Assembly: GCA_024697825.1 (NCBI GenBank)
Contig: JAILEP010000009.1
Location: 1-52,739 of the forward strand
Length of the DNA: 52,739 bases
Reading direction: 5' to 3'
Source: Acholeplasmatales bacterium
Lineage (GTDB): Bacteria > Bacillota_I > Bacilli_A > Acholeplasmatales > Anaeroplasmataceae
Made by a program: the position numbers and the translations under genes. The stretch's first letter is position 1; each line of letters opens with the position of its first letter. This document shows positions 16,017 through 23,872 of the stretch, in pieces. The notes below the pieces were generated by a model that was given only the letters and a program-made list of their open reading frames with translations, was not told the origin of the DNA and made no database searches.

Positions 16017-17036
16017 ATGGCTAAAAAGAAGAAGGTCGAAGAGACAATGGTTGATGAAAATGAATTATTAGATGACACTGTTGATGCGACTGATGAAGCT
16101 GTTGCACTTCCAGATCCTATAGAAAAGAAGTCTAAGGAAGATAAGAAGAGACTTGAAAAGGAAGAAAAGGCCAAGAAAAAGGCAGAGGAAAAAGCAGCAA
16201 AGGAAGCTTATAAAAAGGAGCATGGCGTTGTCGCAACGTTTAATATGTATAAGTTTATTATTAAGATTATTGTATTTGCAATCTTAGTAGTATTCGGTAT
16301 TTTATTATTAGTATTTAAGGCAGAATTTATTGGTGTTATATTTATGTTTACAGGTATTGTGTTTGCATTATCTGCATTAATTAGAATAATACCATTATTT
16401 AAAACTTTAGAAACTAAGGAAGGTAAGCTTGTCATGGGTATTGAGCTTGCAATCCATTTTGTGTTAGGTGCTTATTTAATTATTGCGGCTATTTATCATT
16501 TTGGAAAGCTTGATGATATTGATGCAGCTATTGCAGCAAATAAGATTGATAAGAATGCTGATATTTTAGAGCAGCTTGAAGGAATTGATGGTGGAAAGTT
16601 TGCATTATTTAATATAAGTGCATATCCATATTTATTAGTTGGATTCTTCTATACACTTGCAATTCCTTATTATATTAATACTGTTTTATATAAGGAAAAG
16701 ACTAGAAAAACATTATTTGTTTTAATGACTATTTCAATTACACTTGCAGTAATAATTGGAATCTTTGCAGATAGATTACCATTAAATACTTTAATTGTAA
16801 CTTTAGCTGCTATTGCATTCCTATGTGCAGTTGTTATTGGTGGTGAGGCTGCTGGTGGCTTCTTCAATTATAGAAAGAAGATTGCAGCAAGCGAAAAGAA
16901 GGAAGAAGAAAAAGAGGAAGAAGCAGCTGATGGAATTGAAACTCCCGCAGCTGATACAGATACTGTGATTGAGGATATCAATCCTAGTGCTATTCCAGTT
17001 GAAGAGCCTACAAATGATACTGATCAGGTAAGCTAA
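16017..17036 (+). CDS. Membrane protein with charged tails, unknown function
   Basis: 339 residues. The N-terminal region of about 75 residues is acidic, then rich in Lys and Glu (likely coiled coil). Residues about 78-280 hold several hydrophobic segments, roughly six membrane helices. The C-terminal 55 residues are acidic and Glu/Ala-rich. AAGGTGAG lies upstream of the ATG. No enzymatic motif is visible. The general plan of hydrophobic core plus acidic tail recalls the protein at 23873-26437, but I see no sequence match. It is followed by its own terminator. Confidence 0.7.
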   Translation: MAKKKKVEETMVDENELLDDTVDATDEAVALPDPIEKKSKEDKKRLEKEEKAKKKAEEKAAKEAYKKEHGVVATFNMYKFIIKIIVFAILVVFGILLLVFKAEFIGVIFMFTGIVFALSALIRIIPLFKTLETKEGKLVMGIELAIHFVLGAYLIIAAIYHFGKLDDIDAAIAANKIDKNADILEQLEGIDGGKFALFNISAYPYLLVGFFYTLAIPYYINTVLYKEKTRKTLFVLMTISITLAVIIGIFADRLPLNTLIVTLAAIAFLCAVVIGGEAAGGFFNYRKKIAASEKKEEEKEEEAADGIETPAADTDTVIEDINPSAIPVEEPTNDTDQVS

Positions 17037-17053
17037 TATTTATACGAATAAAT

Positions 17054-17092
17054 AGCTATGGTACATTAACTAATTGTGCCATAGCTTTTTTT
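17054..17092 (+). terminator. Terminator of the membrane protein gene
   Basis: Arms AGCTATGG-ACA (17054-17065) and TGT-CCATAGCT (17075-17086), then seven T. Confidence 0.88.
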
Positions 17093-17113
17093 GTTGCATA
17101 ATTGAGTTTTTCA

Positions 17114-17141
17114 TTTACTAATTTTTAAATTGTGGTATAAT
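17114..17141 (+). promoter_or_regulatory. Promoter of tig
   Basis: TTTACT (17114-17119), 16-bp spacer, TATAAT (17136-17141) preceded by TGG, an extended -10. Confidence 0.65.
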
Positions 17142-17204
17142 TTAATAGATTTCGATATAAAATGGAATTTTAAGAGATATTTTAATATATAAATATATAT
17201 TTTG

Positions 17205-17246
17205 AGGAGGAACAGACTATTCCACATATCTCGGTCTGTGAGGATT
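17205..17246 (+). promoter_or_regulatory. tig leader: two ribosome sites flanking a small hairpin
   Basis: A perfect AGGAGG at 17205-17210 lies 40 nt before the ATG with no start codon at normal distance. It is followed by a hairpin with 6-bp arms ACAGAC (17212-17217) and GTCTGT (17234-17239), then the working site GTGAGGAT (17238-17245), 5 nt before ATG 17251. The second site touches the hairpin, so folding could affect initiation. Confidence 0.45.
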
Positions 17247-17250
17247 AATT

Positions 17251-18507
17251 ATGGTAGTTGAAAAGTTAGAACATAGTCAGACAAAGTTAACATTTGATGT
17301 TACACCTGAAGAATTCAAGGCTGCAGTAGATAAGGCTTTTGCTGAAGAGAATGCAAAGGTTACAATTAAGGGTTTCAGAAAGGGTAAGGCTCCTAGATCA
17401 GCTTTCGAGAAGTTCTATGGTGTTGAATCTTTATACCCAACTGCAATGGATTATGTATTAAATGATAAGATTGCTGAAGCTGTTAAGGATGAAAACCTAG
17501 TTAAGGATTTCATTGGACAGTTTGAGCCAGTATTCGATGAAAAGATTGATGCTGAAAAGGGCTTCAAGGTTTCTTTAGTAATCGATAATTATCCAGAAGT
17601 TACTTTACCTGAATACAAGGGTATTGAGGTTGCTAAGAAGAACTTAGAAGTAACTGATGAGGAAGTTTTAAATGCAGTAAATGCATTAGCTAAGAAGGAT
17701 GCTACAATGGAAGCTAAGGCTGAGCAGGTTGTTGCTAAGGGCGACTATGCAGTATTCGATTTCGAAGGTAAGGTTGATGGCGTTGCTTTCGAGGGTGGTA
17801 AGGCTGACAATTATGAATTACAGATTGGTTCTGGTCAGTTCATCCCTGGCTTCGAGGATCAGATGATCGGTATGAAGGCAGAAGAAACTAAGGACTTAAA
17901 TGTTAAGTTCCCTGAAAATTATGGTGCTGATAACCTAGCTGGTAAGGATGCAGTATTCACAGTAACTGTTCATGAAATCAAGACTGAAAAGTTACCTGAA
18001 TTCACTGATGAATATGTAAAGAGCTTAAATGTTAAGGACGCAAATACATTAGATGAATTAAAGGCTGTTAAGAAGGCTGAATTAGAAGCTACTAAGGCAA
18101 CTTCTGAAAAGGATAGACAGACTAATGAAGTTATCAATAAGATTTTAGATGCTGCAAAGGTTGATATGCCTAAGACATTAATTAACCAGAGATACAATGC
18201 ATTCAAGTCTCAGTATGAGCAGCAGGCTAAGATGTACAATATTCCATTTGAGACATTCATTCAGATTATGGGTGCTACAAAGGAACAGTTCGAAGACCAG
18301 GCTAAGAAGCAGGCTGAACGTCAGGCATTATTCGATGTAGTTGCTGGTGCAATCATCGAAGCTGAAAAGCTTGTTCCTTCAAAGGAAGAAATCGATGCTA
18401 AGGTTGCTGAAGCTAAGGGCGCAGCTGCAGATAGCGCTAGAATCGCTAATGAATTAGCTTACCAGGCATTAATTAACTTCTTATTAGATAACGCTAAGGA
18501 AATCTAA
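17251..18507 (+). CDS. tig: Trigger factor (ribosome-associated chaperone)
   Basis: Peptidyl-prolyl isomerase and chaperone at the ribosome exit tunnel. 418 residues, family length. The N-terminal ribosome-binding domain contains the signature GFRKGKAPR (residues about 50-58). The FKBP-type domain spans about 150-240 (GDYAVFDFEGKVDG and FIPGFEDQMIGMK). The C-terminal helical domain runs to the end. It is a single-gene transcript with its own promoter and terminator, directly upstream of lon. Confidence 0.97.
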   Translation: MVVEKLEHSQTKLTFDVTPEEFKAAVDKAFAEENAKVTIKGFRKGKAPRSAFEKFYGVESLYPTAMDYVLNDKIAEAVKDENLVKDFIGQFEPVFDEKIDAEKGFKVSLVIDNYPEVTLPEYKGIEVAKKNLEVTDEEVLNAVNALAKKDATMEAKAEQVVAKGDYAVFDFEGKVDGVAFEGGKADNYELQIGSGQFIPGFEDQMIGMKAEETKDLNVKFPENYGADNLAGKDAVFTVTVHEIKTEKLPEFTDEYVKSLNVKDANTLDELKAVKKAELEATKATSEKDRQTNEVINKILDAAKVDMPKTLINQRYNAFKSQYEQQAKMYNIPFETFIQIMGATKEQFEDQAKKQAERQALFDVVAGAIIEAEKLVPSKEEIDAKVAEAKGAAADSARIANELAYQALINFLLDNAKEI

Positions 18508-18523
18508 TCAAAAAACGACTATA

Positions 18524-18552
18524 AAATCAGGGCCAGCAGCCCTGATTTTTTT
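18524..18552 (+). terminator. Terminator of tig
   Basis: Arms AAATCAGGGC (18524-18533) and GCCCTGATTT (18539-18548), 5-nt loop, U-tract to 18552. Confidence 0.92.
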
Positions 18553-18588
18553 ATAAAAATGTAATAATATGTTAATTTTTTGTTAAAA

Positions 18589-18615
18589 TTAGCAAACTAC
18601 TTGCAATAGTGCTAA
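18589..18615 (+). promoter_or_regulatory. CIRCE element (HrcA operator) of lon
   Basis: TTAGCAAAC (18589-18597), exactly nine bases, then TAGTGCTAA (18607-18615). The CIRCE consensus is TTAGCACTC-N9-GAGTGCTAA, so this matches at 15 of 18 arm positions with the correct spacing. The -35 box of the lon promoter falls within the spacer, so HrcA binding would block polymerase. No hrcA gene is in the window. Confidence 0.82.
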
Positions 18616-18629
18616 AAATAGTGTATTAT
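18601..18629 (+). promoter_or_regulatory. Promoter of lon
   Basis: TTGCAA (18601-18606), 17-bp spacer, TATTAT (18624-18629). The -35 lies inside the CIRCE spacer. Confidence 0.7.
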
Positions 18630-18671
18630 TATATTGCCGGTTGATAAAACTGGAGATTTGGAGGTAGTAGA

Positions 18672-20990
18672 ATGGAAGAAAATACTAAGATTGTCTTACC
18701 TGCAATTGCCGTTCGTGGAATCGTTCCGCTTCCTGGTAATGAGTTCAAAATTGAGGTTGGACGTGCTAATTCAGTTCAGGCTTTAGATGCTGCTGAAAAA
18801 ATGTATGGTGGAAATATCGTTCTATTAGTTCAGAAGGATGTAAACACAAAGGATGTTTCACCTGATGATATTGAGGAGATTGGTGTTTTAGCAAAGGTTA
18901 CATTAAAATTAAAGCTTCCTAGTAACAATTATAGAGTAAAATTCAAGATTACTAACCGTGTTAAGGTTAATGAATATACATCTACAGATCCATATTTCGT
19001 AGTTGATTATGAAAAGATCTACAGTATTTTACAAAATGATGATATTGAAAGAGCATTAATTAAGAATGTTGAAGCTGAGGTTTCAAAGAACGCTCAGAAT
19101 CTATTAACTAATGCAGAAGATATCGCAAGATTAATTTCTGCTGGTACAAACGCTGACGTTTTAACAGACGTTATTGCATATCAGCTAAGACTTAATACAA
19201 ATCAGTCTAAGTATAGATATTTAGCTGAATTAAATGTATCTAAGAGATTAGAAATGATTCTTGAGGATATCGAGCATGAAAAGCAGATTGTAGAAATCGA
19301 AAATAAGATTAACAGTGATGTTAAGAAGTCTATTGATGAATCACAAAAGGAATATTACCTACGTGAAAAGATGAAGGCTATTCAGAATGAGCTTGGTGAT
19401 AAGGCTAGAACTGAAGAGGATATCGAAAATTTACGTAAGAGATTAACTGAATGTGATTTACCAGAAGGTATTAAAAAGAAAGCATTTGATGAATTACAGA
19501 AGTATGCTCAGATGTCTTCACAAATGGGTGAATCTGGTATTATCAGAAGCTATCTAGATTTAATTTGTTCACTTCCTTGGCATAAGGCAAGTGAGGATAA
19601 TAATGATTTAAAGGATGTTGAGGCTAAGCTTAACCAAACTCACTTTGGTTTAACTAAGGTTAAGGATAGAATCATTGAATACCTAGCAGTAAAGATGATG
19701 ACAGGCCGTAATCCGTCAACAATCCTATGCTTCGCAGGACCTCCAGGAGTAGGTAAAACATCTTTAGCTAAGTCTATCGCTGATGCACTTGGTAGAAAGT
19801 TTGTTAAGCAGTCACTTGGTGGTGTTCGTGATGAATCTGAAATCAGAGGTCATAGAAGAACATATATTGGTGCACTTCCTGGTCGTATCATTAAGGGTAT
19901 GAAGGATGCTGGTACAGTTAACCCTGTATTCCTATTAGATGAAATTGATAAGATGACATCTGATTATAGAGGAGACCCAGCAGCAGCAATGCTAGAGGTA
20001 TTAGACCCAGAACAGAACAAGTTCTTCTCTGATAATTATCTAGAAGAGCCATATGATTTATCTCAGGTAATGTTCATTACAACTGCTAATGATTTATCAA
20101 GTATTCCTGCGCCACTTCGTGACCGTATGGAAATCATTGAATTATCAAGCTATACTGAAATTGAAAAGTTCAATATCGGTAAGGATTATTTATATGATAG
20201 AAATTTAGCTGAGCATGGTTTAAAGAAGGAACAGCTTAATATTACTGATGATGCTTATTATGAGACAATCAGAAAGTATACTAGAGAATCTGGTGTACGT
20301 GAGCTTAACCGTATGATTGCAACTATGTGTCGTAAGACAGTAAGAAAAATCTTAGTTGATAAGATTGAATCTGCAACTGTTAATAAGGATAATATTACTG
20401 ATTTCTTAGGAAAGGTAAGATTCCCTGATACAGAAAGCAGAAATAAGGATCAAGTCGGTGTTGTTACAGGCTTAGCTTGGACAGCATTCGGTGGAGATAC
20501 TCTTGATATTGAAGTTACAACTTATCCTGGTAAGGGTGGCTTAATCCTAACTGGTAAGCTAGGAGATGTTATGAAGGAATCAGCTCAGGCTGCATTCTCA
20601 TATGTTAAGTCACACGCTAAGGAATATGATATTGACGAAAAGATTTTCGCTGAAAATGATATTCATATTCATGTACCAGAGGGCGCAACTCCTAAGGATG
20701 GTCCATCAGCAGGTGTTACATTAACAACTGCATTAGTATCTGCATTATCTGGCAAGCCAGTATCATGTGCTATTGGTATGACAGGTGAAATCACATTACG
20801 TGGACAGGTATTACCTATCGGTGGTTTAAGAGAGAAGTCTATTGCTGCATCAAGAAATGGTTTAAAGAAGATCTTTATTCCAAAGGAAAACGAAAGAGAT
20901 ATCGAAGATATCCCTGAAGAAGTACAGAAGGTTCTTGAGATTCAGCCAGTTTCTCATATTTCTGAAATCCTTGGTTCATTATTTAAATAA
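18672..20990 (+). CDS. lon: ATP-dependent protease Lon
   Basis: Degrades damaged and regulatory proteins in the cytoplasm. 772 residues. N-terminal LON domain (LPAIAVRGIVPLPGNE), AAA module with Walker A GPPGVGKTS, Walker B FLLDEIDKM, and the C-terminal protease domain. The catalytic dyad is Ser679 in PKDGPSAGV and Lys722 in GLREKSIAA, the same numbers as in E. coli Lon. GGAGG precedes the ATG by about 8 nt. The CIRCE element over its promoter indicates heat-shock control by HrcA, as described for Mollicutes lon genes. Confidence 0.98.
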   Translation: MEENTKIVLPAIAVRGIVPLPGNEFKIEVGRANSVQALDAAEKMYGGNIVLLVQKDVNTKDVSPDDIEEIGVLAKVTLKLKLPSNNYRVKFKITNRVKVNEYTSTDPYFVVDYEKIYSILQNDDIERALIKNVEAEVSKNAQNLLTNAEDIARLISAGTNADVLTDVIAYQLRLNTNQSKYRYLAELNVSKRLEMILEDIEHEKQIVEIENKINSDVKKSIDESQKEYYLREKMKAIQNELGDKARTEEDIENLRKRLTECDLPEGIKKKAFDELQKYAQMSSQMGESGIIRSYLDLICSLPWHKASEDNNDLKDVEAKLNQTHFGLTKVKDRIIEYLAVKMMTGRNPSTILCFAGPPGVGKTSLAKSIADALGRKFVKQSLGGVRDESEIRGHRRTYIGALPGRIIKGMKDAGTVNPVFLLDEIDKMTSDYRGDPAAAMLEVLDPEQNKFFSDNYLEEPYDLSQVMFITTANDLSSIPAPLRDRMEIIELSSYTEIEKFNIGKDYLYDRNLAEHGLKKEQLNITDDAYYETIRKYTRESGVRELNRMIATMCRKTVRKILVDKIESATVNKDNITDFLGKVRFPDTESRNKDQVGVVTGLAWTAFGGDTLDIEVTTYPGKGGLILTGKLGDVMKESAQAAFSYVKSHAKEYDIDEKIFAENDIHIHVPEGATPKDGPSAGVTLTTALVSALSGKPVSCAIGMTGEITLRGQVLPIGGLREKSIAASRNGLKKIFIPKENERDIEDIPEEVQKVLEIQPVSHISEILGSLFK

Positions 20991-20999
20991 AACAAAATT

Positions 21000-21026
21000 C
21001 CCTTAGATGTAAGTCTAAGGGTTTTT
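21000..21026 (+). terminator. Terminator of lon
   Basis: Arms CCCTTAGA (21000-21007) and TCTAAGGG (21014-21021) followed by five T. Confidence 0.9.
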
Positions 21027-21039
21027 CTTTTCTAGTACC

Positions 21040-21068
21040 TTGATATTTATAAAAAATATTTATATAAT
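21040..21068 (+). promoter_or_regulatory. Promoter of the lysR-rluA-phoH unit
   Basis: TTGATA (21040-21045), 17-bp spacer, TATAAT (21063-21068). Confidence 0.75.
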
Positions 21069-21111
21069 ATAAGTAACATATAGATTTAATTTATAAGTGG
21101 AGATGATAATT

Positions 21112-21987
21112 ATGATGGATTCAAAGCTTGATACTTTAATAACTCTTCTCGAAGAGAAGAATTATACAAATACTGCTAAAAAGCTTTTTATTACACAGCC
21201 AGCAGTAACACATCACATTAAAGCGATTGAGAAGGAATACGATATTACATTATTCTCTAACCCAAAGACATTTGAGCTAACTAAGCAGGGACAAATCCTA
21301 CTTGAATACGCTAAGGCATCAAAGCTATCTTATAAGCTATTACTTAATACCTTAGCTAAGCAGGCTTCATTAACTGCATCAATTGGTATTACCCCAATGG
21401 CTGTACAATGTGCTAGACAGAGAGTAATTCAAAATCTTAATGTTGGTAAGGTTTCATTCAATTTATATTGTTATGATTATGAAACTATTTTAAGAATGCT
21501 ATCTAGTGGCGAACTAGACTTCGCAATTATTGATAATACATTTGATAGCTCAAAGTATGAGAGTAAGTTCTTATTTGCAGAAAGAATTATTCTTGTTGCA
21601 AATCCTGATGGAAAATATAAGGGTAATAGTAAGCTTACTAGAGAGCAGCTTGCTAGCGCAACTATTATTTTACCTAATGAGGAATCTGGATTATATAATC
21701 AGGTTAAGACTACTATGAAGCTTAAGAATATTAGAATTAAGAATAATTTTATGCTTACTGCTAATAATCTTGATTTAACAAGAGCTTTAATTTCTCAGAA
21801 TGACGCTGTTGCATTTGTATATGAGAATTCTGTAGATAGCTTAATTGAAGAGGGCAAGCTTAAGAAGCTTGATATCGTTAATTTTGCACCTACACAGAAT
21901 TTCTACCTTTTATATAATAGATTATTATCATTTGATGATAGATTCTTACAGTTCTTAGAATTACTTAAGGAATCAGGTATTCAGTAA
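21112..21987 (+). CDS. LysR-family transcriptional regulator
   Basis: 291 residues. The N-terminal winged helix reads LDTLITLLEEKNYTNTAKKL with TQPAVTHHIKAIEKEY as recognition helix, typical of LysR. The C-terminal part is a periplasmic-binding-like effector domain. ATG 21112 is preferred because GGAG lies 9 nt upstream; a second ATG follows immediately. LysR proteins often act on a divergent gene, but here the upstream neighbour is the convergent-ending lon, and the downstream genes are co-directional RNA-related genes, so the target is unclear. Its stop overlaps the start of the RluA gene by one base. Confidence 0.9.
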   Translation: MMDSKLDTLITLLEEKNYTNTAKKLFITQPAVTHHIKAIEKEYDITLFSNPKTFELTKQGQILLEYAKASKLSYKLLLNTLAKQASLTASIGITPMAVQCARQRVIQNLNVGKVSFNLYCYDYETILRMLSSGELDFAIIDNTFDSSKYESKFLFAERIILVANPDGKYKGNSKLTREQLASATIILPNEESGLYNQVKTTMKLKNIRIKNNFMLTANNLDLTRALISQNDAVAFVYENSVDSLIEEGKLKKLDIVNFAPTQNFYLLYNRLLSFDDRFLQFLELLKESGIQ

Positions 21988-22625
21988 TGGAAATATTATA
22001 TGAGGATAATCATATTATAGTTGCAGTTAAGCCTAGAGGTGTTATGAGTCAGGGTGATGGAAGTGATAAGCCTGATATGCTTACTATCCTTAAGGATTAT
22101 ATTAAGGAGAAATATAATAAGCCAGGAAATGTATTTTTAGGACTTGTCCATAGACTAGACACTAACACTAAAGGAGTAATGGTATTTGCTAGGACTAGTA
22201 AAGCAGCTTCACGATTATCTGAGGCGATTAGAAAGCGTGAATTTAAAAAGAGATACCTTGCAACTGTAGAGGGTGTAATTGATAATACTGATTATGTACT
22301 ATTAGAAAATTATATAAAGAAGGATGAAAAGCAAAAGAGGTCCTTTGTTCAAAATGGTGGTGATTTAGCATCACTAGAATATAAGGCCTTAAGGTCTTAT
22401 AAAATAGGTGGTACTACAGTTACAGATGTAGATATTTTATTACATACTGGTAGATTCCATCAAATTAGATGCCAAATGGCAAATCTTGGACATCCATTAT
22501 ATGGAGATGCCAAATATGGTAGTAGGAATAAGATTGATCAGGAGGAATTTCCTTTAGTAGCATATTCTTTAGAATTTGCACATCCTACTACAAAGGAAAT
22601 AATGAAGTTTGAAATAAGGGGATAG
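21987..22625 (+). CDS. RluA-family pseudouridine synthase
   Basis: 212 residues, a short RluA-type enzyme without an S4 domain. The catalytic Asp is in HRLDTNTKGVMVFA, the family signature. KRYLATVEG and HTGRFHQIRCQMANLGHPLYGD complete the conserved blocks. The RNA target (rRNA or tRNA) cannot be assigned. The ATG overlaps the lysR stop (TAATG), so translation is probably coupled, and phoH begins 3 nt downstream. Confidence 0.92.
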   Translation: MEILYEDNHIIVAVKPRGVMSQGDGSDKPDMLTILKDYIKEKYNKPGNVFLGLVHRLDTNTKGVMVFARTSKAASRLSEAIRKREFKKRYLATVEGVIDNTDYVLLENYIKKDEKQKRSFVQNGGDLASLEYKALRSYKIGGTTVTDVDILLHTGRFHQIRCQMANLGHPLYGDAKYGSRNKIDQEEFPLVAYSLEFAHPTTKEIMKFEIRG

Positions 22626-22628
22626 TCT

Positions 22629-23585
22629 ATGAAGCTAGATGTTATTATTGATAGTCAGAATGACTGTAGAAATATTGCTGGTAGCAATAATATAAATCTT
22701 AAAACATTAGAACAAATCTTTGAGTGCTCTGTTGATTTACATGGTGATAGCGTCCTTACTAATTTAGAGGATGAAGAAAAAATCGATAGAATGGAAAGAA
22801 TTATTAGACTTCTTATTGAAATGAGCAATAAGGACTTTAATATTACTCCACGTGATGTTATGTATATCAATAGTATTATAGGAGAAGGTAAGGAAGACTT
22901 ATATGTAGAATTCCTTAATCATAGAAAGCCTGTATGCCATTCATTCCATAATAAGCCGGTCTTTGCCAAGACATTAAAGCAGGATGAATATATTAAGGCA
23001 TTAAAATTTAAGGATTTAATCTTTTCAATTGGTGCAGCAGGTACTGGTAAAACATATTTAGCTGTATGCTATGCTGTAAGTGAGCTTAAAAAAGGCAATA
23101 TTGAAAAAATCATCCTTACAAGACCAGCAGTAGAAGCTGGTGAGTCACTAGGTTTCCTACCTGGTGATTTAAAGGAAAAGGTTGATCCATATTTAAGACC
23201 TTTATATGATGCACTTCATGATATGCTAGGTGTTGAACAAACACAGGCATTAATTGATAAGGGTATAATTGAAATTGCACCACTTGCATATATGAGAGGT
23301 AGAACGTTAGAAAATGCCTTTATTATTCTAGATGAGGCTCAGAATGCAACTATTGATCAGCTAAAGATGTTCTTAACACGAATGGGCTTTAACTCAAAGA
23401 TGGTAGTTACAGGTGATATATCTCAGATTGATTTACCTAATAGTAAGAAGTCTGGACTTAAGGTTTCTGCAATTTTATTAAAGGATTTACCAGAGGTTGA
23501 TGTCATTGTATTTGAGAAATTTGATGTTGTAAGACATCCACTTGTTGGTAAGATTATTGAAAAATTTGAGAGTTTACAAAATTAA
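22629..23585 (+). CDS. PhoH-like ATPase
   Basis: 318 residues. The P-loop GAAGTGKTYLA lies in the second half; ILTRPAVEAGESLGFLPGDL and the Walker B segment FIILDEAQNAT identify the PhoH/YbeZ family. The N-terminal part is a family-specific extension. In most bacteria the gene is followed by ybeY, the rRNA-processing endoribonuclease gene; here a terminator follows and ybeY is absent from the window. AGGGGAT lies before the ATG. Probable role in RNA metabolism, by family knowledge. Confidence 0.93.
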   Translation: MKLDVIIDSQNDCRNIAGSNNINLKTLEQIFECSVDLHGDSVLTNLEDEEKIDRMERIIRLLIEMSNKDFNITPRDVMYINSIIGEGKEDLYVEFLNHRKPVCHSFHNKPVFAKTLKQDEYIKALKFKDLIFSIGAAGTGKTYLAVCYAVSELKKGNIEKIILTRPAVEAGESLGFLPGDLKEKVDPYLRPLYDALHDMLGVEQTQALIDKGIIEIAPLAYMRGRTLENAFIILDEAQNATIDQLKMFLTRMGFNSKMVVTGDISQIDLPNSKKSGLKVSAILLKDLPEVDVIVFEKFDVVRHPLVGKIIEKFESLQN

Positions 23586-23595
23586 GTTAAAAATT

Positions 23596-23627
23596 ACACT
23601 AGGGTTTTAAATCCTGGTGTTTTTTTA
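23596..23627 (+). terminator. Terminator of the lysR-rluA-phoH unit
   Basis: Arms ACACTAGG (23596-23603) and CCTGGTGT (23613-23620), one G-U pair, followed by seven T. Confidence 0.85.
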
Positions 23628-23638
23628 TCGTTTTGGTC

Positions 23639-23732
23639 ATTAGTCCCACTTTTTCTAGGGTTTTGAGGATATTTTCAAAAATTTGTCATTTGGTCAACCA
23701 AAAAGGTAAAACCGCACAAAACTGGGACTAAT
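23639..23732. repeat. Intergenic inverted repeat with three-way-junction potential
   Basis: A perfect 10-bp inverted repeat, ATTAGTCCCA (23639-23648) and TGGGACTAAT (23723-23732), brackets two smaller hairpins: TTTTGA/TCAAAA (23661-23666 with 23675-23680) and TTTGGT/ACCAAA (23689-23694 with 23697-23702). An 18-nt segment at 23642-23659 recurs at 23764-23781 with two mismatches (AGTCCCAC... versus AGTGCCAC...). The element lies between the phoH terminator and the promoter of the next gene and does not look like a terminator. It may be an RNA or a mobile-type intergenic repeat; I do not recognise it. Confidence 0.5.
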
Positions 23733-23798
23733 TTTTCAAAAAAATGAAAAATTTTTAGAAAAAAGTGCCACTTTTTGTAGGAAATTTGTAGTTTTTCC

Positions 23799-23835
23799 TT
23801 GAAAAGCCCTAAATTTAATACTAAAATGATAGTAT
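23799..23835 (+). promoter_or_regulatory. Promoter and possible operator of the 854-residue membrane protein
   Basis: TTGAAA (23799-23804), 17-bp spacer, TAAAAT (23822-23827). A 6-bp inverted repeat ATACTA-N6-TAGTAT (23818-23835) covers the -10 and could be an operator. Confidence 0.65.
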
Positions 23836-23872
23836 ATATTGGATAATTCCATAAAAAGAAAAGGAGAAAAAT

